This document shows positions 51,246 through 63,509 of a stretch of DNA of 64,000 nt, piece after piece; positions within the stretch are counted from its first letter, which is position 1, and the number at the start of each line of letters is the position of its first letter. The notes under the pieces were generated by a model. That model searched no databases. It saw only the letters and a program-made list of their open reading frames with translations, and had not been told where the DNA came from. A program made the position numbers and the translations under genes. This DNA is from Dasyornis broadbenti (taxonomy: Eukaryota > Chordata > Aves > Passeriformes > Dasyornithidae), in assembly GCA_013397935.1 (NCBI GenBank), contig VZRN01011464.1, positions 4,201,718 to 4,265,717 of the forward strand, read 5' to 3'.

Positions 51246-54200
51246 GTAGTTTACTGTGTTCATATACTATTTTAAGCTGAAAGGTGAATAAAAGGCGGAA
51301 AAAAGCTACTGATACCATAAAGACGTAAGATGCATATGTTGTATTTAGAAATATACATAATGCAAAGAGAAGTCTTGTAAATGACTCTAAATATAAGCTA
51401 CAATATCTTTTTGAAGTCTGTGTTTGAGTATATGAGCCTTGTAATGATATCTGTGCATAAGATAAGCATGCACCTTTACTAGTCAGATATGTTACATCTT
51501 GTGTTTTAATTCTGCTAGCTGATAATAGCAAAACAAACTTAAAATAGGCTCAAATAAGGACTGAACCCTCATTTTTGGAGACAAAACCATAATGAAACAT
51601 ACCCATTTATTCCAGAAAAATCTCAGACAAGTACTGCTTTTGATGAGAGTATGGCAGCCAAATGCTATTATTGAGAAGAATTGGTCTCACCAATCCTTTC
51701 ATTCAGCAGAGGAAAAAGAAAATATTCTCTAGCTCTTAAAATGCATAGACATAGCTTTATAGAAGCCAAAAGTAAATCTGAACCAACAGATTCATCAGCT
51801 TAAAATGGGTACCCAACCTAAGTATTAAGACAGCTAAAGAAGCAACTCTCCTGACCTAGGTGTCCAAGTCCCCCAGCTGTTTTGTGAAAGGCTTATAGGG
51901 GCCTTTGGCAGGTGATCTTGCCTGTGTTACATTGCCTGTAGTTAAACAGAAATAAGGTGAGCTATTGGGTTTCCTAACATTGTAGAATGACATAAAAAAA
52001 CCACCAGCCAGCTGATACTCTTGCATAACATTTAGTCATAAGTAAAGTATAATTCCTTTAAAATGAAGAAAGAAAGAGATGGAAGTGAGTTGGGGCTTTT
52101 TCAAACAAATGACATGGTTGGTGCTATGTAAGCTATGGTTTTTACCTTATTTGGATTGATGTAATGAGATTGTATTTATTTATGTAGATTAGTATGATGA
52201 CAGAGGAGTCAGTTAACCTGTGCTCATGATGAATTCCAAGCTCTTGGAACTTCATCACTGAGCTTAGAAATATGATTTCTGTCCAATAGGTAATTTCCTT
52301 CCTAGTATTCCTTGAAATAATCTTAGGTGTACCTTAGTTTTTATTATTTTTATGTATTCATGTAATAATAACATATGTATAATTCATGTAATTCATGTTT
52401 AAGCACACATCTGTCTTATCTGCATTGCATTGTTCTTCACTTGCTGCATTAAGTTAAAATCTTTTAATCTCTTCTTAAAGCCTGGGGTTTTTTTGGGCCT
52501 GTTTCCATAAACTCATACTTTGCCATCTGCCAGCACTGGCAGGCAGATTGATTCCTTAGAGGTGAATAAATGGAAGCTTTTAGCAAAGCTGTTGTCTTTC
52601 TAAAATGGAGATTATTTTTGAAAAACAATTAATTACACCCATCCTGGAAGATGCTTCTGAGGAACGACTTTATTTGCGATTAGTCACATCTGCTCAAAAT
52701 GCCCCCTAATGAGTGTGGCTTTTTTTTTTCTTGATGTGAGGGGTAATTTTACAAATCTACAACCTGATTCAGTCAGGACATAGATCCAGGTTTTGTGTAT
52801 TGTGGATGTTTTGGCATAGGTTAACATCCTTTTCCTGGGGAGGATGGGAGAGCAGAATCAGTGAAACATTCTAATTTAATCCCTGTATGCAGAAGCAAAC
52901 ATTTTTAGGTTGCCAGCCAAATGTGTACTTGAATTTTACATGCACTGTCTCTGAAGAAGTTACAAGCAAGTTACTAAAGCTAGTACTATTGAAAAGAAAT
53001 AAGGCTTTAAATTCTTTATATTCTGTGTTGTTGATGGCTTTAGAATGCATATTTATTAAAGCAAGCTGCATTTTTTTTTTTTGGGGTTTAAGGTTTAACA
53101 TTTATTTTCTAAGGTATTTATTTCTAAGCTTTATTTTCTAAAGGTAAAAGAGCTATAGGGACTGATAGTGCAGAGTACTGTGGGCCAGCTTGGTTTCAGA
53201 TGAACTTGCCTGAGATGATCCTGACTGAGCAGGAGAAAAGTTGGTTTTTATTTCTTGGCCTCAGGGTGCTTGTTTTCCATATTGTTACCAGACTAAGCCA
53301 TGTTTGCTTAGACAGTAAAGTTTATGACACCTGTTAGTTGTTTTCTGACAGCCCCAAGTCTGCTGGATGAGATGGTGACATCTCCTCTGCAGCCCTTTCC
53401 AATGGCTAACCACTCAGGACATGGCAGAATTTTTCTGTGAAGGTGGCTTTCTCACTCTCTTTGTTTGTGACATTATCATTAAATCATATTGGTATCTTCT
53501 TTAAACTTGAAGATTTCTTCCTCTAAAAGTGTAGCTATTATAAACTCTCATGTATATGCTAGGGATGAGATGTCACTAAGACTTTTACAGTGCAAGGTAG
53601 GAAGCTTACTCAGAGAGATATAATTAATCCTTTTAGTACTTGCTTTGGCCTGGGCATGTATTGAGGAAGGAATGTTACTTTCTAGGCTGCTTTTATATCT
53701 TTTTCTACTTGGAAGTTACATGTATTGCTAGGCTATTGATATTAAATCGATATTAAATTGGTAGCTTATTTACTTAGCTTACCATGAAGCATCTGGCTGT
53801 ACTTATTTTGCAGAGGTTTTGGAATTGTATTGCCTTCCAATCTTTTATCACCTTGTAATGCTTTAATGTAATTAAACTTGCTGTACAATATGTGAGTGTA
53901 GTCATTTAGCTTAATGTCTCTTTCCATTTGATGTCAACATAAAAATTCCAGTATTACTCCTTGATTGTTACAGAGGTAACCAGGAACAACTTGTTAGTGC
54001 ATACATCAGCACCTTTTCCTAGAAATTGCTTGGCCTGGCAGCTGATGATCATTTCGTGTGAAAGTTACCTTTCTTTAGAGGACTTGAGGGGATGGCAAGT
54101 CTTTGTTAGACATGTTTTAATTATTTCCAGGTTAATGTGAGAAGAGGGCATATGTAAGGTTTAACTTTGTTAGATATAAGACTGCAGAAACCTAAGTTTT

Positions 54201-57200
54201 AGATTCACAGTTTAGTTTTGTACTTGTTTTTATGTGACTGAAACATCAGAACTCAGAGGGAGCATCTTAGTACCTTTAAGTATTAGTCCTTGAAATAGTT
54301 GTGTGCTTAGTAGTTGATTCTGAAGTATTTGGAAAAAGAGGTGGTTTATTTTAGTCAGGCTTGGTTACAAAAAGTTCTTTATTTTCAAGTTCAAATGCAG
54401 TTTGAAATCAAAGGATAAACTTAGACATAAACTCACAAAAAACAAAGATGATATGTTGAGTATAATTTTCCTATTTTAATTGTAAGGGAGGATGTAGAGC
54501 TTGGTATCTATTTTTGGTTGCTCATAGCAGCTGCATTCCATGACCTTGGCATCACACTTTTATTTGAAACACCCTACAGTATGCTGCATAGAATAACCAA
54601 TGAATTACTTAAGGCTTTTTTTCTTTTGAACACTGGCCAAGTTTCATTTAAATCTGAACCCACTGTGTGCAGTTTAAATAATATAGCGCTTTTCCATTAG
54701 GAGTAGAATGGCTTATTTTAAACCTTTCTAAAAATGTATAATGTATTGCAGAGGAAGCAATATATGGCTTTTTTCATGTATACATTTTAGGTAGAAAGCT
54801 GTGGGAAGGCTTTCTTTTTTTTAAACAAATTACAGTATTTTTGACAAATTGTATGTAATTGTTACTATGACAAATAATTTTTAAAAGTTGTTACTGCCTA
54901 ATTCATGGTTTGCCTGACAGCTGAGAAGCCACTGGCACTAGGGCACTGCATCAGCTGCTCAGGCTGTGCGGTAATAGAAGTGTATGAAAAAGCTGCCTTG
55001 GTCACCCAGGGAAATTCCATATCTAGCTGTAAATGAGGAAGTGCCAAGGTAGTGGCATTCCAAGATAATCAGGAGCAGTTGGATCCAAAGAGGCACTTCA
55101 GGGCTGAGTCATGACAAAGCTTTCTATTTTTTTATCTCACCGTGGGATTTAACAAATGTATGTGTTTATTTAAAGGTCTAATACAGGAAAGCTTACTTTT
55201 CTTACTTGAATGGCCTGGCTTTCTTTGGTTCAATGACTCTTTTCTGAGCTTTCTTGTTAGTTTCCTGGTATTTTAAATCAAGCTAGTTTTACTGTCTCCT
55301 GTTGTTTTCAAAAGTATTAGTAGTTCATCTTCAGATAGTTTTCTGCCTCTGGGGGCAGAAATGTCTCTGGAACAGCTGTTGAAGGACATGCCCAAAGAAG
55401 GCATTATGCAGCATCCCAAAATGCCCAAGATTCACAAGAGTTTTGTAAAAAGCTACTGCCAAACGGAGATCGTCTGAATGTGTTTATATCATAATATTTC
55501 TGCTGTATGGAAACAAACAAAAACATTTGCAATGCAGAACTTGTGAAATATTAATATTAAAAATGGCAGTCAAATGGCAAAATTTTTATCTATTGGCATC
55601 TACTTCCTAATTTTAAGAGAAAAAATACATTAGAATGCTATTTGAGCATCTCAGTTTCTGAGAACAGTTACTCAATATTAATAAGGCAAAGAATGATTTT
55701 GGCAAATAATTTCTAATTTCTTCACTGTAAGCTCTCATTTAAGAGTGAAGGAATGACATTTAACTTCAAATGTAATGGGCAACATTGTAGTAATTCTGTT
55801 GAGATATGTACGAGGAAGTTTGATCAGCTTTTGGGTTGCTGCCTTGTGCAGCATTTCCTGTATCATCAGTTCTGTGGATACAGCTAAGGGAACTGTTTGA
55901 ATACACTTGGGGCTCTGTTTACCAGTGGATCAAAGGGTAGAGCGATTTCATTGAACAGTAATTGGTGAAGAACGTAATGAACTTTGACTGGTATTGTGGA
56001 CCTATAACCTTGTTGTATCTAGTTTAATGCTAATTTGCTCCTTTAGCTAATTGTAATGCTTAATGTTAGGTCTGTACCAGATAAGAAATTAGTTTTACTG
56101 ATTGCGAATAACTCTGGGTCAGGAAAATGAGATCAATAAGGGAAAACCATGATTTTCAGCAGGAGGATTTAGTGGAGATTACTGATGAGCATCACTGCTG
56201 GTAAAAGGGGACATGTAAACATTTGTGCAAGTGCACTCACTCTCTGTCTCCCTCCCTGTGTCCCTCTCCCCCATTCAGAATAGTGGAGAGAAATCCAAGA
56301 GGAAGGAATATTCCTGTCCTTAGTGTGTATTAAATTGAAGCCAGACTTACATCCCCCCTTTCCTGTCCTATCTTTACTAATTCAGGCAAACAACTTATTC
56401 TCAAGCTTATTAATTTTTCAGCAACATCTAGAGGCAAGATTCCCAAATTACTTCTGTTAAATGTAATGCTTTGATGTGCTTTGTATTCCTTCTGTTTTAA
56501 TGTAAAGAAGAACAGCAATATACAAGTGCAGGCAGGAGAGGAAGAGAAGGAATTTGGGGCCCAACACTTTGTGCCAGGACTCAGGCAGAGAATGGAAGAG
56601 ATCACCCAGAACTGAAAGGGGATCTGGGATTTTCTAGATACAAAGATACAGGAACTTTTAGAAGATAATTTGGAAGCTGGGAAGCGTGCAGTACTTCAGG
56701 GGGTTAGGATTTTCATAAACTGAGAATCCAAACGATTCTCTTTAGTATGGAATCCCTTGTATAAAGATTTTAGTTCTTCAACCCATTCTGTTGTAGCTTA
56801 GTGCTAGTAAAGTCACAAGGATGAAATGCATGCAATAGCCTGTCCCAAATCAGGTATGCTTTTAGTTCTCTACAAGACTCAGTTGTGAGACAGTTCTTTT
56901 GTTTTGGGGTGTTTTTCTCTATGTCATTGTAGTCTCTAGACTTTGCACTTGCTGAGTCCTTCTTAGGCCTGGTTTGGAACTAGGAGAGCCAGTAGAAGTA
57001 CTTTGATTTTGTTTGTCATGTGGCATGCAGACAAATAATGAGAGTCTGTCTGATGCTTTTCTCTTGTAGATAGAGTTCCTGTGCAATTGTGTATTCCTTC
57101 TTATGCTGGAGGGTTTCATGAGAGCAGATTATAGGGGCAGAGTAGAATTCCTTGCTTTCATCTGCTGGCCACGCTGCTTTTGAGGCAGCCCAGGACACGG

Positions 57201-58200
57201 TTTCTGCACTGCTGGGTCATGTCCAGCCTCTCCTCCACCAGCATCCCCAGGTCCTTCTCCACAGGGCTGCCCTCAGTCTGCTCAACCCCTAGCCTGTATG
57301 GACACCAGGGGTTGCCCCAGCCCAGGTGCAGCACCTTGCACTTGGCTTTGTTGAACCTGATGATGTTCCCATGGGCCCGCTTCTTGAGCTTGTCCAGGTC
57401 CTCCTGGATTTTTAAAGGAACGAAAATTATAAAATGCCTAATTCCTCTTTGTAGACAAAACCTTCATCAGTTATGATAAATGTTTGCAGTCAGCTACTCT
57501 GCATCTAATCTGACCATATGCTTGAAGAACTTCCCCTTTTAGGTAGCTTGAGATGAACTGGAGTTTTAAGTGCTGTGGTCTTGCTAATATGCACTGTAAT
57601 TTGGATCATATATTCTACTGTGAATATTTTTTTATATTGTATGTACCACATGTCAGCTAAACTTGGTCTGCGACTATGCGGAGACTATTAAATACACAAA
57701 CATAAAAATAAAATCATTTTGGGCATGTACAGAAAAATAAAAATGAAGATTTTCAGTGTTAAGTGGGCTGTAAAGATTTTTTTTCTTTTTAAAAAATCTT
57801 TCTTGGCTTTACTGAAATTTGAATTCCATATGTCAAGTTTCTCTGAGCCATTTAAGGAAAAAAGTAGTTAAATGCTGCCACAAGAGGGCCTGTGTTACAG
57901 AGTCTTTGAAAAAACTCATCTGGGAAAGGATGTGAGCAATCTTTGAACTATTAGTGAGGATTAGTTGTGGCCTGAATGAATGCCTTTGTGATATTCTGAA
58001 AGACGTTTTGAGTGTGTTGACTTAATTCTTGCCTACCGCACTAGTCATATTCTATAACCATTGTCTGGTGCAGTGGAAGCTCTGTGTGGAGTTTGATATT
58101 GGTATGAAAGCATTAACTACTGCAGTGGGAGATGGATAGATACTTAAAATCGCGTCAAAATCCAGAATACTTAGACAATTGTGTTTTGGTTGTTTTGTAG
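51246..58200 (+). other. PTPN12: PTPN12 intron 12 (7.0 kb)
   Basis: 6955 bp with acceptor TTTTGTAG, interrupting the Ser342 codon after two bases. It holds a CR1 fragment at 57178-57415; the remainder is AT-rich unique sequence with no recognised gene or RNA. Confidence 0.9.
57178..57415 (-). mobile_element. CR1 LINE internal fragment, minus strand
   Basis: The + strand contains GAGGCAGCCCAGGACACGG, CACTGCTGGGTCATGTCCAG, CACCAGCATCCCCAGGTCC, AGCACCTTGCACTTGGCTTT and GTTGAACCTGATGATGTTCC, a well-known stretch of CR1 ORF2 read in reverse. It is noticeably more GC-rich than the surrounding intron. Both ends are truncated; it ends near TCCTCCTGGAT. Confidence 0.9.
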
Positions 58201-59165
58201 TTGCCTTGTAGAAGGAGATGCTAAAGAAGAAATCTTGCAGCCTCCAGAGCCTCAGCCAGTACCACCAATCCTAACACCATCTCCCCCATCAGCTTATCCA
58301 ACAGTCACTACGGTGTGGCAGGACAATGACAGATACCATCCAAAGCCAGTTTTGCACATGGTTTCATCAGAGCATTCAACAGACCTCAATGAGAATTATA
58401 ATAAATCAACAGAACATTCAGGGAAGAATGAACCCAGCGAACACGCAGAGAAGAGGCTGGAGCGCAACTTAAGTTTCGAGATCAAGAAGGTACCTCTTCA
58501 GGAGGGACCACGAAGCTTTGATGGGAACTCCCTGTTGAACAGGGGACATGCAATTAAAATTAAGCCTATGTCATCCTGTGTAATTGATAAGAGCTTTAAG
58601 CCACAGGAACAGATTTCAGGTGATTCATTTGTAGATGCTTCTCAAAACTCATGTATGGAATACAGCGTGCCACAGTCTAACACAGCCTTAATACCTTCCC
58701 CGGAAAGTCTGCAGAGTCAGCAGGTGTCTGATACCCCACCCAGACCAGATCGTCTGCCTCTGACAGAGAAGGGACACGCCACGTGGTTGCTACATGGGCC
58801 TGAAAATGCACTGCGTAGGTCTGTGTCTGAAGAGTTGTCTTCAGACACTTTGTGTCACGGTGTTAAAACTCTTTCCCTAGTATCAAACACCCCAGTTGAA
58901 CATCCTTCCACTGATAATGTTGATCATACTCCTCTTTCTGTTCGAGCACCCCTCTGTTTTACTAATCCTCTCCATTCAGATGATTCTGACACGGATGAGA
59001 TGAACTTTGATGGAGCCATGAGCAAAAGTGCGTCCAATGTGTCAACCGCAAGTGCCACAGTCTCTGCTGCCACTTACACTGAAAACATTTCTGCCAGAAA
59101 AGTATTGCCAATGTCTATTGCTAGGCAAGACTTAACAGCTGTAACATGTTCTGAAGATGGCAAAG
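58201..59165 (+). CDS. PTPN12: PTPN12 exon 13: large PEST/proline-rich tail exon
   Basis: 965 nt: one base completes Ser342, then 321 codons, then one base of the next codon (donor GTAGGT). It encodes most of the disordered tail. In order: CLVEGDAKEEILQPPEP and PPILTPSPPSAYPT, the region that in mammals binds paxillin/Hic-5; WQDNDRYHPKPVLHMVSSE; RLERNLSFEIKKVPLQEGP with the Ser435 kinase site of human; SFDGNSLLNRGHAIKIK; DTPPRPDRLPL; NPLH at 58964-58975 followed by SDDSDTDE, the PTB-type site for Shc; and STASATVSAATYTE with RKVLPMSIAR. The ATG of the long ORF (58181) lies in the intron; the splice acceptor gives the true start. The tail is much less conserved than the catalytic domain but collinear with human. 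Confidence 0.97.
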
Positions 59166-59840
59166 GTAGGTTTCATTAAGTTTCAGAAGTGCTGCGCTTT
59201 ATCTAGCTGCATCTGTAGAGCTGGACAACATAAATTTCTTTGCAATGCAATTTTCTAAATGTAAATTTAATCAGTGCAGTATGGCAGCTTCAGAGAGCGC
59301 ACAACTCTTTTCCTGCCAGCTTTCAGTTTGCATGTGAGTTATTTTTGGTATAAGGTACTACAGACCATGATTAGCTGCTTCAAAAGCTGTATTGTGAGCT
59401 TTATTGTGAGCATTTGTTTAATGTTTTATTTATAATGCATTCCTGTAGGATTGTATGTAATTGTAGGTGTCTGTGTTATTATTTGGTGCATATTTTTTCT
59501 CTATGCCCACTTTCATGGAAGTATCAATAATAATTGGGGGTTGACTAGTCAAAACATTTTCAACAGGCTTTTGCAAATACATAACGATTTCATGCTTACT
59601 GGTTGATGTGCTGTTCCTAAAAATGTAGATGTAACCTCATTCACTGTGTTGGTCTTTGAAGCTGCTTATGATTTTGCTCCTGCATTTTAATAGTGTTGTA
59701 AATATTTAGCTGTGCTTTCCTCTTTTTCTGTGCATGGCTGGGGGAGACAAGCTAATACAGGTATTCATCTAAAAATCCAGTTATGATTTATTAGTGGCTT
59801 TTTCTCTTTTACTACTTTTTTTTTTTTTTGTAAAAAACAG

Positions 59841-60007
59841 AAGTTTGTAAGTCACAATGTCGTTTACTGAAGGCAAAAGGGTCCCAAAACACCCAGGTGC
59901 AGATTTCAGTCAGGCTGGCACAATTAGATCAGATGGAGTACAGAGCTCAGAAGAAAAGATTAGGCATTGGTAACTGCTTGTGCAAAGCCCAACAAAACAA
60001 GAAGTAA
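59841..60007 (+). CDS. Candidate alternative 3'-terminal PTPN12 exon (short basic tail)
   Basis: Seen: a tract of about 30 nearly uninterrupted pyrimidines followed by GTAAAAAACAG, then an open frame. Exon 13 ends with one base of a codon (G), and joining it here gives a Glu codon and 54 further codons before TAA at 60005-60007. The tail would start VCKSQCRLLKAKGSQ, contain QLDQMEYRAQKKRLGIG and end KAQQNKK; it is rich in Lys, Arg and Gln. The frame is closed by a stop just upstream, in the acceptor region. An AATAAA lies at 60605. Inference: this could be an alternative last exon giving a PTP-PEST that lacks the Csk-binding and C-terminal homology segments. I recognise no homologue. A chance open frame or an old inserted fragment is possible. 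Confidence 0.3.
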
Positions 60008-60259
60008 GGCGGTGGAGCTGAAAGAACATAAACTTCTGGCTTTAGCTCAGACTCCTGTGCTTGGAGCTGTTTACAGTGATGGCTTCACCTAAGGAGTCTG
60101 TGCAGACTTCATGACTTTCTGAAGTGAAATGGGGCTCAGTGGATGATGCAAGATGGAGAACCAGCTGAACTGAAAATACTGGTTTTGTGAACTAAATGTT
60201 CACCAAAAGTTACATATCCAGAGACGTGAACCTTTTTTCAGCCTTAAAAACAATCTGTT

Positions 60260-60318
60260 TCTATAGATCTTGATATAGATCTACAGATATTGTGAACTGT
60301 TATCTATAGATCTATAGA
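60260..60318. repeat. Cluster of AGATCT palindromes
   Basis: CTATAGATCTTGATATAGAT, CTACAGATATTG and ATCTATAGATCTATAGAA occur within 60 bp, giving several overlapping self-complementary stretches. It lies in intron 13, inside the possible 3' UTR of the candidate alternative exon. Confidence 0.6.
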
Positions 60319-60604
60319 ATTTATGACACTATGTGTAAACACAGAACAATACTTGCACATACCTGTATATTTTTAAGGTTGTGACTTAAAAGATGCTTTG
60401 CAGAGCTGACAAAGTCCTTTTGTCCTAGTTATTTCAACTTTGCAAGCAGTCCTCCTTGGATTTGTTCTATGGATTTGCAGGCTATTGTATTTTTCCTTTT
60501 AGCCAGAATATTTTCTTCTTTCCCAGAGCAATCATTGTTTATCATTGTTTGGAAATTATCACCTCTCTGTGCATCTTATTATGTAGATGCTATAAGAACA
60601 TGCA

Positions 60605-60610
60605 AATAAA
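60605..60610 (+). promoter_or_regulatory. Candidate polyadenylation signal AATAAA in intron 13
   Basis: A canonical AATAAA followed within about 20 bases by GTGATGTGTC-like GT-rich sequence. It lies about 600 bp after the stop of the candidate alternative terminal exon, so it could end such a transcript. AATAAA is frequent in AT-rich introns, so alone it proves little. Confidence 0.25.
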
Positions 60611-62107
60611 ATAAGTGATGTGTCATAAATATGATAAAGAATTGGAGAAATGTCACTCCAGAATTTGTTTCATGTAACTGTGTATCAGAAACGTCTTGAA
60701 GTAACAGTGCAGCCCTTGTGCTGCTGCTATGTTGATGATTTCACAGGAATTGATTAAAATTCTAGCATTAATTTTTTTATCATTTATCTCTTGTTATTAA
60801 GGGTGTATCTCTTCCCTCTTTGTGTGATAGTGAACACTTCCCATTTTATATTCTGGTTGCAGGTCTTGTAATCCTTCTGGGACTCAAGAATATAGGGTTA
60901 GATCACTTTGCACCAGTGATCCTAAAGCCTGTTTACAGTGGCTTTCTCATTTTCATACTGGCTCAGGATTCTTCTGTCTGAAGCTGGGAATGTGGGTGCA
61001 ATCACCAGCGAAACTTGTCAGTGAATTTACCAGCACCCCAATTGCCTAATCATAACTGCTGGTGTGCATGATCTTACCACACAGTTAAACCCTCTTTTTG
61101 ATTCAAATGAAATGAAAAGTAGTTGTACCCTGAGGTAAAAGAAAAGAAACAAAGAGAACAATAAAACAGCCACAACTCCACAGCAGCACCAACACCCAAA
61201 CCAAAGCCCTAAAAACTCACTTTCAGTTAGTGCATATCCATGGTGACTTTATTTGCTGGTTTTATAGAGCCCTTTCTGTTAATGAAGGTTTTCTTGTGCT
61301 GTGTAGCAAACTTGAGATGGAACAGAAGTCACTTGGAACACAATGGCTTGGAGAACTTGATGAATTCTGTCCCTGCAGCAGCGGGGCATGCTGGCAGGTC
61401 AAGCTTCATGGCTTTATTAGTTGAAATGTGTCTTCATATTTTTGAATCCTGTGCAGAGTGCAGTTGTCCGATGAGGTTTCTTAGGGCAGCAGCTACTTTA
61501 AATTGTTTTAAAACTTTAATTACTACTCCAAATTTCTTAGCAGGTCAGAGAGGGGCTTTTGCTGCCAGAATAGCTTGTGTGTTAGTACACTCCTGGGAGG
61601 TGAGAGGGAACAGACTGGGGACAGGATGTGGTACTGGCACCAGCAACAGCCATCTCCTCTGGCTCCTATTTAGCCTTCTGCCTAGTGAACCTTGCACTAG
61701 GCTGTTTAGCTAGTTTATATCAATGCTATGGGAGCCAGTGGGCCGCAACATGGACTTGGGGAGCAAAACTGAGACCTAAAAGAGTGAAGAAAAAATTTTC
61801 ATTGGAGTTACTGAGAGTTTTTTCCCTCAAAATTATTTAGACTGAAAATGTGGTTTTGTTTTCTCACTTGCATAACACACAAACTGATCCTACGCCCTTA
61901 ATGTGACGTTAACATTGTTAGATGAAGTTGCTCCACAGTGTTAGCGTGGTAAACCAAAAAGTTTTATAATACTTAGAGCAAATTTTTCTTTTACTTTAGA
62001 TTTTATACCAAGTTTAGGATTATTTGATATATGAAAAGATCAACTTCTAAAAGTCTAGGAGAAAAATCTGTGGTTTTTAACTTACCTAAATGTCATATTT
62101 GATTTAG

Positions 62108-62185
62108 ATGCTGACGCTAGTGAAGATTCCTCTCCCCCGCTCCCAGAAAGAACACCAGAATCATTTGTATTAGCAAGTGAACAGA
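62108..62185 (+). CDS. PTPN12: PTPN12 exon 14: Csk-SH3-type PPLPERTPESF motif
   Basis: 78 nt: two bases finish a codon begun in exon 13 (Asp), then 25 codons, then one base (acceptor TTTAG, donor GTGAGT). It encodes DADASEDSSPPLPERTPESF followed by VLASEQ. This matches the human tail DVDVSEDSPPPLPERTPESF, the P1-type proline motif shared by PTPN12 and PTPN22 that binds the SH3 domain of Csk in PTPN22 and associates with Csk in PTP-PEST. The first Pro of the human PPPLP run is Ser here; the core PPLPERTPESF is intact. Confidence 0.94.
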
Positions 62186-63509
62186 GTGAGTTTTTGATGT
62201 TTGGTGATAATTGGAGGTAAAATGTGAAGAGCATGTCAGTATTGTATTGTATTTAAATACCCCTGATTTTTGGTTAGTCTGTTGGAGCAAACGGTAAACT
62301 GCAATGAAATCTGGCATGTGTAGTGGCTTCTTTTAAGGTTTAACTTCTACACACCCTTGAATGCAGAGAAATTATTTTTCATTTTCTGACTATATATGCT
62401 GTTATATGATATTTAAGTAATTGGAGACTTCAATATTAGCAGAGCTGGTTTTCAATCTGAAGGGTATGGAAATTAGATGATACAGTGGGGAAATGGAGTA
62501 CAGTTGGGGAATTTCCCAGCTGTTTTAGATTCCTACTGCTCCCAGGTAGGGAATGGGTATGCACATGAAAAGTATTTATCTGATTCTTGGGCAAAGGAAA
62601 GATGATGACACCTCATTCTGCACTGCATGTAGTGAACAAGCCCAGTTTGTCAAGTTTAATATAGTTCACTCTTTGCCTGTGTCAAAAGGATAACTGAAAG
62701 AGAAAGCTGACACTTACAAATGATGTGTTCCCATTGTCATAGTTCATTCATCAAGCTAGTAATGGCAGAATACAAAACAGATGAATTGAAATGAAGTGAT
62801 AAATTAGGTTGATGTTTGGTACCTTCTGGAAAACCTAATATGATGTAGTTATTTACTGAGACTTTGGTTTAGTGTCATTTTGAAACTCAAAAATTTTGGC
62901 CTAGGTACTTAATCTAGATATTTTCAGCATAAAAACATCAAAGTTTTGTAAATGTTTTCTTTTAACATCATAAACATAAGTAGTTCAGAGTCAAAATGAT
63001 CCTTTCTTTGGATATTATGGACTTGCTGCTCTTCTGTGACTACATAAGGAACAAGGGTGTTTTCCTCAAAAAAAAAAAAATCTCTCTAGGACTGGAATCA
63101 CTTAAAACACTTCCATTTTGTTTGTCTTTTTGCATTATGTCAGTGACAGGTGTGGCTGTCCTGACTTGTATGTTTACTTAGGAGATCTGAAAATCACATA
63201 CTATTATTGCACACCTGATGTAACAAAAGTTATAAAACATCCTTGAAAAAGAAACCAATTCCTCTGTTGATTAGGAACCCCCAAAGGAATAAAATGAACA
63301 TCCACAACGCAAGCACAGCAGTCTTGTGCTTGGAATTATGTTGTGGCATTTTGCCTTATCTGGAACACCTCTCATGTAAAGAGGTTTTCATGTTTTTACA
63401 GGCATTTAATCTAAAAAGAAGAAAATTGTTTAGAGCATATTTCTAATGCTGTGTACTAATGCCTCATAAGGAGAAGTGAAGTATGTTGAGCTGATTTAAT
63501 TCTTCCTAG
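62186..63509 (+). other. PTPN12: PTPN12 intron 14
   Basis: 1324 bp, GTGAGT donor and TTCCTAG acceptor. It contains a short poly-A run near 63068 and otherwise no recognisable feature. Confidence 0.88.

Larger units (their letters stand above)
59166..62107 (+). other. PTPN12: PTPN12 intron 13
   Basis: 2942 bp. It contains a candidate alternative terminal exon from 59841 (described separately) preceded by a long pyrimidine tract, a cluster of AGATCT palindromes at 60260-60318 and a slightly GC-richer stretch at 61360-61640. The acceptor of the constitutive downstream exon is GATTTAG. Confidence 0.85.

Noticed and set aside
57180..57476. A 98-residue ORF rich in Ser, Leu and Pro
   Set aside because: It is the antisense translation of a CR1 ORF2 fragment.
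61240..61713. A 157-residue plus-strand ORF in intron 13
   Set aside because: It has no domain, no splice-compatible context and an overlapping ORF of similar quality in another frame. The longer length reflects slightly higher local GC.
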